Below are positions 20,292 through 29,024 of a stretch of DNA of 64,000 nucleotides, piece after piece. Each line of letters starts with the position of its first letter. The stretch's first letter is position 1. Origin of the DNA: Neobacillus niacini (GTDB lineage Bacteria; Bacillota; Bacilli; Bacillales; Cytobacillaceae). The notes beneath the pieces are model-generated. The model was not told the DNA's origin, ran no database searches, and saw nothing but the letters and a program-made list of their open reading frames with translations. The position numbers and the translations under genes were made by a program. The stretch lies in the NCBI RefSeq assembly GCF_019749295.1, contig NZ_JACWFG010000001.1:20507-84506 (forward strand), written 5' to 3'.

Positions 20292-21140
20292 CTACTTCTG
20301 TGATTTAAAAGGATACAGCTCGCGGTAATTGGTGGGTGTCATTCCTTCATGTTTTAAAAAGCGTTTGTTAAAATAACTGATACTCGGATAGCCTGCTTTT
20401 AGAGCAATTTCTTTTATGGTCATTTCTTTATGGTCAAGCAGTAATTGTTTACTCAGTTGAAGCCGGCATAATGTAATGAACTCCATTGGCGTCATTTGGG
20501 TATCCCGTTTAAAAAGGCGACAAAAATAATAGGTGCTCACACCTGCTTGTTCCGCCCAGTAATCCAATTCAAATGGTTCACATGCTTTACTTTGCATCAT
20601 GGGCAGCAAGCCCTGAATTCGATTGTCCAACTCCTGCTTCCGGTCGGAAGTCCGGGGTACTACATTTGTTAGGAATTCCATTAAGAACGTATAGGTGAGA
20701 GTGGACAACCGGGACAAATACAAAAAACTATTTTTCTCCGCTTCAAGGAGCAGCTGCTCATGAGCCTTTTCTAATGGCTTCATATGTTGGATATTCCATA
20801 GTGAATGTCGGTAAAACCCTTTTTCTGATAAAAATGGATGGAGAACGCTTCCATAAAAATGCACCCAACGAATATTCCACGGGTCCTGATGACTGCTATA
20901 ATAACGCTGTTCCTGCATCGGAAAATACAAAAAAGCATCCCCCCGCTTCAAGGTAAATTGTTTTCCGTCTATTTCTATATAGCCAGTTCCTGAAACAATA
21001 AAGTGAATACTAAAATTATTAAGCGTACCTACCTTTCTATCTACCTGATGTTCCGGCTCATCCCAATACCATCCGATCGATTCGGGGAGCACCATATATT
21101 CGTTATTATTGAGTGTAGGTAATAGATATTGTCGAAGCAT
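20292..21140 (-). CDS. AraC-family transcriptional regulator
   Basis: A 282-residue regulator. Residues about 20-150 form a cupin sugar-sensing domain (FSIHFIVSGTGYIEIDGKQ, LKRGDAFLYFP). Residues about 185-280 form the double HTH AraC domain (FELDYWAEQAGVSTYYFCR, then MTIKEIALKAGYPSISYFN). It is divergent from the dehydrogenase/aldo-keto reductase pair, with a 126-base gap that should contain both promoters, and probably controls that pair in response to a sugar or polyol. It lies between two tRNA-Sec fragments, so it may be mobile cargo. Confidence 0.88.
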   Translation of the reverse strand: MLRQYLLPTLNNNEYMVLPESIGWYWDEPEHQVDRKVGTLNNFSIHFIVSGTGYIEIDGKQFTLKRGDAFLYFPMQEQRYYSSHQDPWNIRWVHFYGSVLHPFLSEKGFYRHSLWNIQHMKPLEKAHEQLLLEAEKNSFLYLSRLSTLTYTFLMEFLTNVVPRTSDRKQELDNRIQGLLPMMQSKACEPFELDYWAEQAGVSTYYFCRLFKRDTQMTPMEFITLCRLQLSKQLLLDHKEMTIKEIALKAGYPSISYFNKRFLKHEGMTPTNYRELYPFKSQK

Positions 21141-21266
21141 GTTCTATCACTCTTTCCATAGCAATATTGTTTCATATGTAAGGCAAAAAGATTATATTTT
21201 TATTTTATTATGAGTTTAATATAATGACAATATAGTAATATTCTTACATAAAAGGAGAGGAACAGA

Positions 21267-22262
21267 ATGAAAAAAATTCTTTGGGGAATTATTGGCTGCG
21301 CCGGCATCGCGAAGCACTCGGTTATACCTGGAATCCAGAAATCTGAAACCGGCGAAGTCGCTGCCATCGCTAGCCGCGGATTAGACAAGGCAAAGCAAAC
21401 AGCGGAGGAATTGAATATACCGACCGCTTATGGAAGCTATGAAGAATTACTTGCTGATCCTACTATTGAAGTCGTTTACATTCCACTGCCCAACCATATG
21501 CATAAAGAATGGGTAATTCGTGCAGCAGAAGCTGGAAAACATGTATTATGCGAAAAGCCATTAGCGCTTACTGCACAGGAAGCACAAGAAATGGTAGCGG
21601 CTTGCGAAAAAGCTGGTGTTGCATTTGCCGAAGCGTTTATGTACCGATATCATCCGCGTTATAACGTCATTCACGACATTATTCAATCGGGTGAAATTGG
21701 CGAGATTCGCGGAATTCATGGCACCTTTACCTTTAACAACGCAAAGGACAAGAACAATATTCGATATAAACAAGATTGGGGCGGCGGTTCGCTATACGAT
21801 GTAGGTGTATATCCAATTAGTGCAGCACGGATGTTGTTAAACGAAGAGCCGCAGGCTGCAACGGTTCATGCTCTATTGTCTGAAGAACATGATTATGTCG
21901 ATATGATGGCCTCTGGCATTTTAGAGTTTAATAAAGGTGTTGCTTTAACGTTTGATTGCGGCATGTGGGCAGCTTTCAGAAATACACTTGAAGTCTTAGG
22001 AACAGATGGACGAATTGAAGTTCCGAGCGCCTTTGTGGTAAATCAGGATGAAAGAGATAACTTTTTTGTCCATACAAAGGATGGACGTAGAGAAGTAGAA
22101 GTTCCTCACTTGAACCAATATGCCTTGCAGGCAGATGCTATAGGAAGAAGTATTCGGAACGGAGAACCACTTCCTTTTCCAGCATCAGATGCCGTCCTGA
22201 ATATGAAAGTGTTGGATGCTTGTTTGACATCGGCACGAGAACGCCGTCGTGTGGAAATTTAA
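21267..22262 (+). CDS. Gfo/Idh/MocA family NAD(P)-dependent oxidoreductase
   Basis: A 331-residue sugar or polyol dehydrogenase. The N-terminal Rossmann fold shows WGIIGCAGIAKHSVIPG and EVVYIPLPNHMHKEW, and the family EKP motif is CEKPLAL with its catalytic lysine near residue 96. The C-terminal domain follows with GGGSLYDVGVYPISAARML. A GGAGAGG ribosome-binding site precedes the ATG. It is followed 19 bases later by an aldo/keto reductase and divergent from an AraC regulator, pointing to a small sugar-oxidation operon. The closest biochemical types are glucose-fructose oxidoreductase-like or xylose dehydrogenase-like enzymes; the substrate cannot be told from sequence alone. Confidence 0.88.
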   Translation: MKKILWGIIGCAGIAKHSVIPGIQKSETGEVAAIASRGLDKAKQTAEELNIPTAYGSYEELLADPTIEVVYIPLPNHMHKEWVIRAAEAGKHVLCEKPLALTAQEAQEMVAACEKAGVAFAEAFMYRYHPRYNVIHDIIQSGEIGEIRGIHGTFTFNNAKDKNNIRYKQDWGGGSLYDVGVYPISAARMLLNEEPQAATVHALLSEEHDYVDMMASGILEFNKGVALTFDCGMWAAFRNTLEVLGTDGRIEVPSAFVVNQDERDNFFVHTKDGRREVEVPHLNQYALQADAIGRSIRNGEPLPFPASDAVLNMKVLDACLTSARERRRVEI

Positions 22263-22281
22263 CAAATTGGAGGTTGAAATA

Positions 22282-23223
22282 ATGAAAACGATTACGATTC
22301 CAGGGCTAACAAAACCAGTAACGACCCTTATTCAAGGCTCAGACTATTTTAGGCCAAGTGTGTATGAGCAAGTTTGCCAAGTGCTGGACCGTTTTTTCGC
22401 CATAGGCGGGAATACGATTGACACCGCCCATATTTACTGTGGCGGTGAGAGTGAAGTGGCAATTGGGCAGTGGATGACGGAGCGAAACAATCGTGAAGAT
22501 GTGGTGATTTTAACAAAAGGGGCTCACCACGACCAGAACGGCACCCGTGTAAATCCTGAAGCTATTTCAAAGGATCTATTTGAGAGTTTAGAAAGGCTTG
22601 GAACAGATTATATCGATTTATATGCGTTGCATCGTGATGACCCGAATGTCCCGGTTAACCTCATTATTGATGCCTTAAATGAGCATATTGCCGCTGGAAG
22701 AATTAAAGCGATAGGCGGGTCGAATTGGACGGTTCAAAGGTTGCAGGAAGCGAATGAATATGCCGCAGCTAATGGGTTAGTCGGATTTACTTTCAGCAGT
22801 CCCAATCTAAGCTTAGCCAAAGCGAAAGAACCGTTTTGGGCTGGTTGTGTATCCGCTGATGCAGCTGATTGCCAATGGCATGAAAAATATCAGATCCCGC
22901 TTTTGTCGTGGTCTTCCCAAGCAAGAGGTTTCTTTACAGGTCGCTTCTCGTCAAATGATTACAGCAATGCGGATCTTGTTCGCGTATTCTACAGTGATGA
23001 AAACTGGGAACGTCTGCGCCGCGCTGAAGAGCTTGCAAAAGAAAAAGGTGTCAGCACCATTCAAATCGCACTTGCATATGTTCTCAATCAACCATTTCCT
23101 TCCTGTGCCCTTATCGGTGCTCAAAATGAAGCAGAATTGAACTCTTGTTATGAAGGATCCAAAATTGTTTTAACACAAGAAGAGATAAAATGGCTGGAAG
23201 ATGTTGCAATAAGTGTGAGATAA
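22282..23223 (+). CDS. Aldo/keto reductase
   Basis: A 313-residue (beta/alpha)8 oxidoreductase. The start ATG at 22282 has GGAGGTTG upstream; a longer frame from 22249 overlaps the previous gene. Catalytic residues are visible: Asp and Tyr in NTIDTAHIYCGGESE, Lys in VVILTKGAHH and His in YALHRDDP. It probably acts with the adjacent dehydrogenase on related sugar aldehydes or ketones. The downstream gap to the att site at 23516 contains no gene. Confidence 0.87.
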   Translation: MKTITIPGLTKPVTTLIQGSDYFRPSVYEQVCQVLDRFFAIGGNTIDTAHIYCGGESEVAIGQWMTERNNREDVVILTKGAHHDQNGTRVNPEAISKDLFESLERLGTDYIDLYALHRDDPNVPVNLIIDALNEHIAAGRIKAIGGSNWTVQRLQEANEYAAANGLVGFTFSSPNLSLAKAKEPFWAGCVSADAADCQWHEKYQIPLLSWSSQARGFFTGRFSSNDYSNADLVRVFYSDENWERLRRAEELAKEKGVSTIQIALAYVLNQPFPSCALIGAQNEAELNSCYEGSKIVLTQEEIKWLEDVAISVR

Positions 23224-23515
23224 TGTGCTTTCTCTTTTTATTAAAAGATTAGAAGGTTTCCTTTTGTTAAAGAGGAAGCCTTGTTGGAATAAAGGTAATA
23301 TGAAATTTCCCCCATTCCAAGTTACAAGTTACCATGGATATCTATTCGCATTTGACCGGTAACATGGAGTAATTAGGGTAGATACATTAGATACACTTCT
23401 GAAAAGACTTCGATAGCACAAATGGAAGTTTGGCACTTTTACAGCAATCAACAATAAAAAAGCCCGAGTGCCCTCAGGTCTATGTATGAAAGGATTTGCT
23501 TAAGGTCTTGATATG

Positions 23516-23584
23516 GTTGGCGGGACTGTGTGGGAATCGAACCCACCAGACCTGGCACGCAGGTCTCAAGCAGTTTTGAAGACT
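23516..23584 (-). repeat. Left attachment site (attL), 69 bp
   Basis: Exact copy of 40253-40321. It holds the 3' part of tRNA-Sec from the anticodon loop to the encoded CCA. The flanks differ immediately outside both ends. The 5' half of the tRNA is missing here. Confidence 0.9.
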
Positions 23585-23601
23585 ACGTAAGTTAATCCGG
23601 A

Positions 23602-23670
23602 CAATCAATCGGCACAATCAGCGCCAACATCAACGTTCAATCATGCGGTCAATCAGTCTACGGTCAATCA
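23602..23670 (+). repeat. Left array of integrase arm-type repeats
   Basis: Five same-orientation CAATCA motifs at 23602, 23615, 23638, 23650 and 23665, several extended to CGGTCAATCA. The same motif is found three times just inside the other att site. Short direct repeats flanking the core are typical arm-binding sites of tyrosine integrases. Confidence 0.6.
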
Positions 23671-23780
23671 CCGTTACAGTTTTCATTCGTCCTTTACGGT
23701 TTTATGATAGTCGATAGGTTATGCGGTGTCAATAAAACTCGAAATATGTATAACCCCGGAATTACTCCGAGGGCCTTTCT

Positions 23781-24227
23781 TTATTTCAGCATGTCGTTAA
23801 GTTCTTCTAAGCCTTGCGCCACTTCTTCATCGGATAATCGGCGAGGACGATCTGTTTGCAGCTCGGTAAACTGCGTAACTTCCTTGCGCTCAACTAAGCG
23901 ACCGCTAAGCTTATAGTAAAGCTCAATAGCTTTAATTGAAGGAATTCCGTTATTAGACGGACCCTTTTCGATTAGAGTCATTAACCTTGCGTCAACCAGT
24001 GAACGATAAGAGTCAAGCTTCATGTCCGTCAATGCTGCCTGGTAGCGGATAAAGTCGACGTCCTCTGTTCTCCAAGTATGAAGATGCTGACGGCTAATTC
24101 CGATTTCTTCCGCTAAGGCTTCTTGCGTGCGCTTTTCCTTACCAGCGAATTCATTCGCAATTAGCAAGTGAGCCGCCATTTGTTGCTGCGGAGTAAGATT
24201 CTCCTGCAATTCTTTTAATGTTGCCAT
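23781..24227 (-). CDS. Small-terminase-like HTH protein (phBC6A51-type)
   Basis: A 148-residue protein with an N-terminal helix-turn-helix (EKRTQEALAEEIGISRQHLHTWR, about residues 30-55) and a charged C-terminus ending SDEEVAQGLEELNDMLK. This arrangement fits the phBC6A51-type HTH proteins found in Bacillus prophages and resembles small terminase subunits, which recognise packaging sites in phage DNA. A GAGGGGAAA ribosome-binding site precedes the ATG. It is the last gene of the element before attL, and a GC-rich hairpin (CCCCGGA/TCCGAGGG) lies just beyond. No large subunit is present, so if it does act in packaging it would need one from a helper phage. Confidence 0.6.
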   Translation of the reverse strand: MATLKELQENLTPQQQMAAHLLIANEFAGKEKRTQEALAEEIGISRQHLHTWRTEDVDFIRYQAALTDMKLDSYRSLVDARLMTLIEKGPSNNGIPSIKAIELYYKLSGRLVERKEVTQFTELQTDRPRRLSDEEVAQGLEELNDMLK

Positions 24228-24240
24228 TTAGTTTCCCCTC

Positions 24241-24780
24241 CTAGTATAAGTGTTTAATTGATTCGTAATGTTCTTTAAGTCGACTGAGCTCCGCGTCAAA
24301 TAACGCTTCATCACTCTTGTATGCCTCGTATTTAGCCTTAACGTCTGCATAACCCCCGTGTCCGTATGCAACTTCGTTCAGAGACTTTTTGGCGTCAATA
24401 CTCGCCAGTTTCAAACTTAGAAGTAAGGAACGAATAAACTTTTCCGGTGCGTTCTGATCTGCGGATTTTACTAATCGCATAGCGTTGCGCATCCCTACAG
24501 AGAAGGCATTGTAATTCCCGCCGATAGTTTCGCCGATTAATTCTAAGTCAGCCACGTAAGGCTCCAGCTTCGAATCATCAATCGGAGGAATCCTTTGGGA
24601 ATCACCGCAAAGTTTTGCATACTTTACGAGAAAATCAAAAAGCGGTTTGCAGCGTTCGAAAAGTAAATAGCCAACTTCTACCGGAACGAATTCCGCTGGA
24701 GGGTCGGCAGGTAATCCTCTTGCAATTCGATCGGCTTTCATTGCCGCTATTTCCTTTTTCATCTTTTCAATGTCGTCCAT
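24241..24780 (-). CDS. Hypothetical phage-type protein, 179 aa
   Basis: Unrecognised, largely helical, charged protein. I start at the ATG at 24780 (MDDIEKMKKEIAAMKADR) with GGAGG seven bases before it; a TTG at 24786 lies too close to that site. No membrane segment, signal or metal motif is seen. It sits between the tape-measure gene and the small-terminase-like gene on the same strand with gaps under 16 bases, so it is probably part of the same structural or packaging transcript. Confidence 0.65.
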   Translation of the reverse strand: MDDIEKMKKEIAAMKADRIARGLPADPPAEFVPVEVGYLLFERCKPLFDFLVKYAKLCGDSQRIPPIDDSKLEPYVADLELIGETIGGNYNAFSVGMRNAMRLVKSADQNAPEKFIRSLLLSLKLASIDAKKSLNEVAYGHGGYADVKAKYEAYKSDEALFDAELSRLKEHYESIKHLY

Positions 24781-24795
24781 ATTCAACCTCCGTTT

Positions 24796-27126
24796 TTACT
24801 TTCTGATTCCGCCAAATCGCGCCTTTAAGTTAAACCGATCCGATAATCCGCGCTCAATCATGTCGAGCATACCTCGCGCATCATCTTCCGAACCGCTTCC
24901 GCTATAATTCAGCGTTAGATTAACTGTTGAGCTTTGCGTCGTTGTTTTCTCTGCCAGCGGTCGTGTGTAAGCATTGCCCGCAACTCCTGGCGTAGAGTAA
25001 GCAAGGGACGTCGGGACTGCAGCCGAAGCCATATCCCCGGTAGCTACCTTGACTTCGTTAATCATCGATTTTAGACCGTTTACGAAACCTTCTCCGGTAA
25101 ATTCTCCGAGCTCCATAAGAACCCTTGAAGGAGAATGAATGCCGAGGAACGACTTGATCTTCGCAGGAATAGCGCCGGCAATTCCGCTGACCGCTTTAGA
25201 AACCGCAGAACCCATCGACTTAATACCGTTAACTAATCCAGCGATAATATTACGTCCTATGTCCGCTAAATTGATACTCTTGAAGATTGAAACGATATTC
25301 TGCCAGATTCGCGACGCAGTATTTTTCGCTGATTCTAGCGCTCCCTCGAAATCTCCGGTAAAAATCTTAGCAAAAAAGCCAATCAGTCCGAGCACGAAGT
25401 TTATCGCCGTTGAAAAGGCTGCCTGTATGACTGCCCAAGCAATCTTCACGACGCCCACAATTACCGGAAAAATCGTCTGGAAGATCATCGAAATAAAGCC
25501 CATCGCCGTTTGTATATAGCTCTTCAAGAATGTGAAGGCAAATTTCGCTACTTCCATAATGGCCGATCCGTTTTCCGACCACCATTTCGTAATGTCGCTT
25601 AGTCGATCGCCAATGAACGAAGCCACTGCGGACATGACCGACTTCACGATTCCGATGATAAATTCTAGCGCAACGCTAAAGGCCTGCTTGATCCATTCCC
25701 AGGCTGCGTCTACTGAATCCCGAAACCATGAAATATGTTGATACGCCAATACGAGCGCAGCACCAATCGCAGCAATGACGCCTACAACGATTAGAACGGT
25801 GGACGAAATACCCGCAATAACTCCTACGAGCCAGCTACCTGCCGTTGCTATAGCGGTAAAGCCTGCGACAATGGCAGGAATAAAGCCGATAATCATTAGA
25901 AGCGGTCCAGCGATTAGCAAGAAGCCTGCAGCAATAGCCGCTGTTATCGCAATCGTTGACTTTGTGCTTTCGCTCAAGTTGTTGAACTTGTCGATCATGC
26001 CTTGGACTGTTAACGTGATTGACTTAATTGCCGGTAGCAACGCAGTACCAAGCGAAATCGAAGCCGTCTCAAACGCGCCCTTTAATTGCTCGATTGCACC
26101 CTTAGTGTTATTCAAACGTTCTGTCGCAACATCTACCGCTTTGACCTTCGACATTGACTCGTACATCTTATCAATACCCGCTGCACCCTCGTTGTAAAGG
26201 ATGTTGGCAGCACGAATTGCGTCCGTTCCGAACATCGTTTTCATTGCAAGCTGACGTTGCTCATCGGTCAAGCCGGACAATTGCGTTTTCAATAACTCCG
26301 CAATTTCAGCCATCGATTTAATTGAGCCGTTAGCGTCATAAAACTTACTGGTATTGTTCTCCGTAAGAAGTCCAAGCTCTTTCATTTGTCCGGCGGCAGC
26401 GTCCGTACTAGGCGATAAGTTAAGTAGCATCGTCTTTAGTGAGGTACCGGCATCGGATCCACGCAAGCCCCAGTTTGCAAACGCTGCGAGTGCCGTTGAG
26501 GTATCTTTAAACGATAGCCCAACTCCGGCAGCAACCGCTGAAGTCATACTTAAGCCGAATTTCAGTTCAGAAACTGACGTGGCGCTTGCATTCGCGGCTC
26601 CGGCAAGAAGATTTCCGGCGTCAGCTACGCTTAAATTGTCCTTTTTGAACGCATTTAGCGCAGTGGATGCGATTTCAGCCGCGTCAGCTAGTTCAAGTTC
26701 GCCAGCAACTGCTAAGTCGAGCGCACCTTGCAAGCCTCCGCCTAGGATATCTGCCGTGCTTACTCCAGCTTTCATTAATTCTTCAATACCTTGAGCCGCT
26801 TCAGTAGCGCTATATTTCGTTTTTGCGCCCATCTCGATAGCTAATGCGCTCAACTTTTCCATTTCTTGCGCTGTGCTTCCCGAAACTGCTTTAATCGAGG
26901 ATAGCTGATACTCGAAATTCATTGCCGAGTTTGCTGCGAATCCGAGGCCACCGGCTATCGCGACGCCCAGAGCCGTCATGCCAGCGCCGATTTTTCCGAG
27001 CTCAGCGAATGTTTGTTGCGTACTACTTGAAAATCTAGAAACCTCGTTGGCAGCTTGAGTCAAACCAGATGAGAGGTTTGATATGTCTGCCCCGACGTTT
27101 ACAAGAATTGTTTGATCTCCTGCCAT
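24796..27126 (-). CDS. Phage tail tape-measure protein, TP901 family
   Basis: A 776-residue tape-measure protein. Residues about 60-400 match the TP901 core (MNFEYQLSSIKAVSGST, KTKYSATEAAQGIEELMKAG, AGTSLKTMLLNLSPS, QRQLAMKTMFGTDAIRAAN). Hydrophobic segments follow at about 395-470 and 550-600, and near the C-terminus is the common IPAKIKSFLGIHSPSRVLMELG motif. Such proteins set siphovirus tail length, so a 776-residue protein would suit a tail of roughly 100 nm or more by the usual proportionality. It starts directly after the 109-aa gene. It is remarkable that no major tail protein, distal tail protein or baseplate genes accompany it. Confidence 0.92.
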   Translation of the reverse strand: MAGDQTILVNVGADISNLSSGLTQAANEVSRFSSSTQQTFAELGKIGAGMTALGVAIAGGLGFAANSAMNFEYQLSSIKAVSGSTAQEMEKLSALAIEMGAKTKYSATEAAQGIEELMKAGVSTADILGGGLQGALDLAVAGELELADAAEIASTALNAFKKDNLSVADAGNLLAGAANASATSVSELKFGLSMTSAVAAGVGLSFKDTSTALAAFANWGLRGSDAGTSLKTMLLNLSPSTDAAAGQMKELGLLTENNTSKFYDANGSIKSMAEIAELLKTQLSGLTDEQRQLAMKTMFGTDAIRAANILYNEGAAGIDKMYESMSKVKAVDVATERLNNTKGAIEQLKGAFETASISLGTALLPAIKSITLTVQGMIDKFNNLSESTKSTIAITAAIAAGFLLIAGPLLMIIGFIPAIVAGFTAIATAGSWLVGVIAGISSTVLIVVGVIAAIGAALVLAYQHISWFRDSVDAAWEWIKQAFSVALEFIIGIVKSVMSAVASFIGDRLSDITKWWSENGSAIMEVAKFAFTFLKSYIQTAMGFISMIFQTIFPVIVGVVKIAWAVIQAAFSTAINFVLGLIGFFAKIFTGDFEGALESAKNTASRIWQNIVSIFKSINLADIGRNIIAGLVNGIKSMGSAVSKAVSGIAGAIPAKIKSFLGIHSPSRVLMELGEFTGEGFVNGLKSMINEVKVATGDMASAAVPTSLAYSTPGVAGNAYTRPLAEKTTTQSSTVNLTLNYSGSGSEDDARGMLDMIERGLSDRFNLKARFGGIRK

Positions 27127-27456
27127 TTACGTTGTCACCACCTTTAAATATCCTGATAATAATTCGCCTGACTTTGCGCCAAGTTGTTCCGCCTTTTGAT
27201 AGCGTCCTTTTTGGCCAGCTTCGCATGCTCGAATCATCATTTCGAAACCATCTCGTAATAACCGGAAGCCTCTCCGGTCTTCTTGCGACAGTTTCAACTT
27301 TTTTAATTCCGCCAAGCCTTTGCTGTATTGCCGCTCTGCCTGCCGCCAAGTTGCATCAACTGGCAGTGCTTGCGCTTGTGCTGCGTTTTGCATCCATTGA
27401 CCCGTCTTCGTGTAATACTCGTCAACAACGCGCTGAACATCGCTCAATGTGTTCAT
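27127..27456 (-). CDS. Hypothetical protein upstream of the tape-measure gene, 109 aa
   Basis: Helical protein (MNTLSDVQRVVDEYYTKTG, LKLSQEDRRGFRLLRDGFE) of unknown function. The ribosome-binding site AGAGGGGTG precedes the ATG, and the stop abuts the tape-measure start, implying coupling. Its place directly before the tape-measure gene is where tail-assembly chaperones normally lie, but I see no slippery sequence or overlapping second frame, so that role is only suggested by position. Confidence 0.65.
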   Translation of the reverse strand: MNTLSDVQRVVDEYYTKTGQWMQNAAQAQALPVDATWRQAERQYSKGLAELKKLKLSQEDRRGFRLLRDGFEMMIRACEAGQKGRYQKAEQLGAKSGELLSGYLKVVTT

Positions 27457-27489
27457 GTTTTCACCCCTCTAGTTTCGTTTGGCCAAATA

Positions 27490-27601
27490 AAAAACAGCCC
27501 GTTAGGACTGTCAGTTTTAAGATGTTCGCTCCGACAACGGAATGGCTGACCGTTGAATTCATCACGAGATATGTATAAAAAAGAACGCCCGAAGGCGCCC
27601 T
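27490..27601 (-). terminator. Two minus-strand terminator hairpins in tandem
   Basis: Hairpin 1 (27578-27601), just after the 91-aa gene: GGCGCC, TTCG loop, GGCGTT, followed by TTTTTT. Hairpin 2 (27490-27516): ACAGTCC, loop, GGGCTGT followed by TTTTTT. They separate the 91-aa gene from the 109-aa/tape-measure genes, so the tail genes may need antitermination or a promoter of their own in this 146-base gap. Confidence 0.7.
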
Positions 27602-27602
27602 A

Positions 27603-27878
27603 TTACTTACTAAACTTTTCGAGATATGCTGCTTTTAGCACTTTGTATCTCTTGACATTATCGTGGGTCTTAATGACTTGTGGGTTTTCCACTCCGTCCT
27701 CTTTGACGTAGGTATAACGGGTAGATTGCGCTAGATTAAATAGCTTTGCAAGATCATCAGCGCTAACTCTAAAATCGCTAATGTCCACACCTTCAAGACT
27801 TTGCCCTTCGATTTTACTTAGCAGTTCCTCGTCGTTTTTTATAACAATTTTGCCTGTTTGAAGTGTAGTAATATTCAT
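27603..27878 (-). CDS. Hypothetical protein, 91 aa
   Basis: Small acidic protein (MNITTLQTGKIVIKNDEEL ... VKRYKVLKAAYLEKFSK) of unknown function, with a GGGGCGG ribosome-binding site. Its position two genes upstream of the tape-measure gene would suit a tail protein or chaperone, but the strong hairpin directly after it argues that it ends a transcript. Confidence 0.6.
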   Translation of the reverse strand: MNITTLQTGKIVIKNDEELLSKIEGQSLEGVDISDFRVSADDLAKLFNLAQSTRYTYVKEDGVENPQVIKTHDNVKRYKVLKAAYLEKFSK

Positions 27879-27944
27879 TTATATTCCGCCCCTTTTTATT
27901 GTTTTTTTTATTTAAGCCGATGAATAAAGTCGCCGGCCGTTATC

Positions 27945-28658
27945 TTATTCCGCTTCTGGCTCTTTTACTGAATCTTCTATAGCAAAATACATGTCCGGCT
28001 TGTTTACGTAGTCTGCATAACGACTTCCGTATGATCCCTTAATGTGATCCGTGACAGCAGGCTTGAATATCTTGGCCGAGAACATTGCGTCTGCTTGCTC
28101 CATTACCTGTTGCGCCTCTCGCTGGTCTTCCGTCTTAAAATCCGAATCCAATCTATCGTACAACTTTACTAAATCCGCTTTTGCCTCTGGTTTTACCTGC
28201 TGAATAATAGGCGTAATGACATCCGAAAAGTGTTCGCGGAATTGTCCGGCAATATAAGGATCGTCTATCCCTTCCGCAAACTCCTTCACAAGTTCCGCGG
28301 CCTTTTCCGGACGGAACGCCAGCATTACGCGAGTCTTTAAATCTTTCAAGCTACGTTCATATTTTTGCACAGTTGCGTCACTAGGCTTCTTATGCGGACT
28401 TTCAAGAAGGCGCTCAGCCTTGCCCTTTGCGCGAATGACTTCAATTTGAAACTCGTCTTTGGTCTTCTTTGCAAACTCCATTATTTGTCGACTGTGCTGC
28501 TTTTTAAGCTCCTCAATTTTTAATCTTTGACCGTGTGCAGAAAGGGTTTTGTCCTGTCTTATTTGCTGTTCTGCTTGACTTAGCTTATCTGCCAATTCCC
28601 TATATTGAGCTGTAGCCCCGTTCATAATTTCATGAGCTTTCGAAATGTGTTCTCTCAT
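27945..28658 (-). CDS. Coiled-coil protein, 237 aa, possible scaffold-like
   Basis: Highly charged helical protein. Residues about 15-85 are heptad-rich (YRELADKLSQAEQQIRQDK, LKIEELKKQHSRQIMEFAKK), with a second helical region at 150-200 and an acidic tail (EDSVKEPEAE). No enzymatic motif is seen. A GGGGGATTT ribosome-binding site precedes the ATG. In phages, proteins of this size and composition near the packaging and head genes are often scaffolds, and satellites use such proteins to redirect capsid size; here this is only a possibility. Confidence 0.6.
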   Translation of the reverse strand: MREHISKAHEIMNGATAQYRELADKLSQAEQQIRQDKTLSAHGQRLKIEELKKQHSRQIMEFAKKTKDEFQIEVIRAKGKAERLLESPHKKPSDATVQKYERSLKDLKTRVMLAFRPEKAAELVKEFAEGIDDPYIAGQFREHFSDVITPIIQQVKPEAKADLVKLYDRLDSDFKTEDQREAQQVMEQADAMFSAKIFKPAVTDHIKGSYGSRYADYVNKPDMYFAIEDSVKEPEAE

Positions 28659-28702
28659 TATTAAATCCCCCTATTTTATAAGTAATTTTGTTACATCCAT
28701 TA

Positions 28703-28861
28703 TTAGCGACGTCGACTCTTCTTCGGGCCACTCCAAACTTTGATTCCTTTCTCGCAATACGTTTGCCAGCCTGCATCTTCGTACTTTTCTTTGCGCTCTT
28801 TTCGCAAACATTCCGATTGCAATGCACAATTAAAACACCTTAATTTAGTTGATTCCGCCAT
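28703..28861 (-). CDS. Small four-cysteine protein, 52 aa
   Basis: Short gene with GAGGAGG ten bases before the ATG. The product MAESTKLRCFNCALQSEC continues to WQTYCEKGIKVWSGPKK and has CxxC followed by two more cysteines, a likely zinc site. It overlaps the end of the interrupted reading frame at 28845-29024 and continues the run of small genes between the HNH nuclease and the coiled-coil protein. Function is unknown. Confidence 0.6.
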   Translation of the reverse strand: MAESTKLRCFNCALQSECLRKERKEKYEDAGWQTYCEKGIKVWSGPKKSRRR

Positions 28862-29024
28862 TCTCGTTAACCTCCTCAGCCTCTTTTATTTTCTGAAGCA
28901 CTCGGTCCGTCCAATCGGTACCATCACGCCTCGGATTTTTGTATTTTTTATTTCGTTCTAATCTTCATATTTCGCGTTGGCTAAGGCCTTCATATCTTAC
29001 TTGACCAGAATTTCTACGGCCCAT
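28845..29024 (-). pseudogene. Small gene interrupted by an in-frame TGA
   Basis: Starts at an ATG overlapping the HNH stop by one base (TAATG), as expected for coupled translation. It reads MGRRNSGQVRYEGLSQREI, then TGA at 28965-28967, then RLERNKKYKNPRRDGTDW and on to EVNENGGIN with a TAA. Both sides of the TGA look like one basic, then acidic, protein of 59 residues. The TGA probably replaces a TGG Trp codon. Because a tRNA for UGA lies at the end of this element, read-through can be considered but is unlikely. Confidence 0.5.

Noticed and set aside
26354..26794. Long plus-strand ORFs opposite the tape-measure gene
   Set aside because: Shadows of the tape-measure reading frame caused by its codon bias; no ribosome-binding sites.
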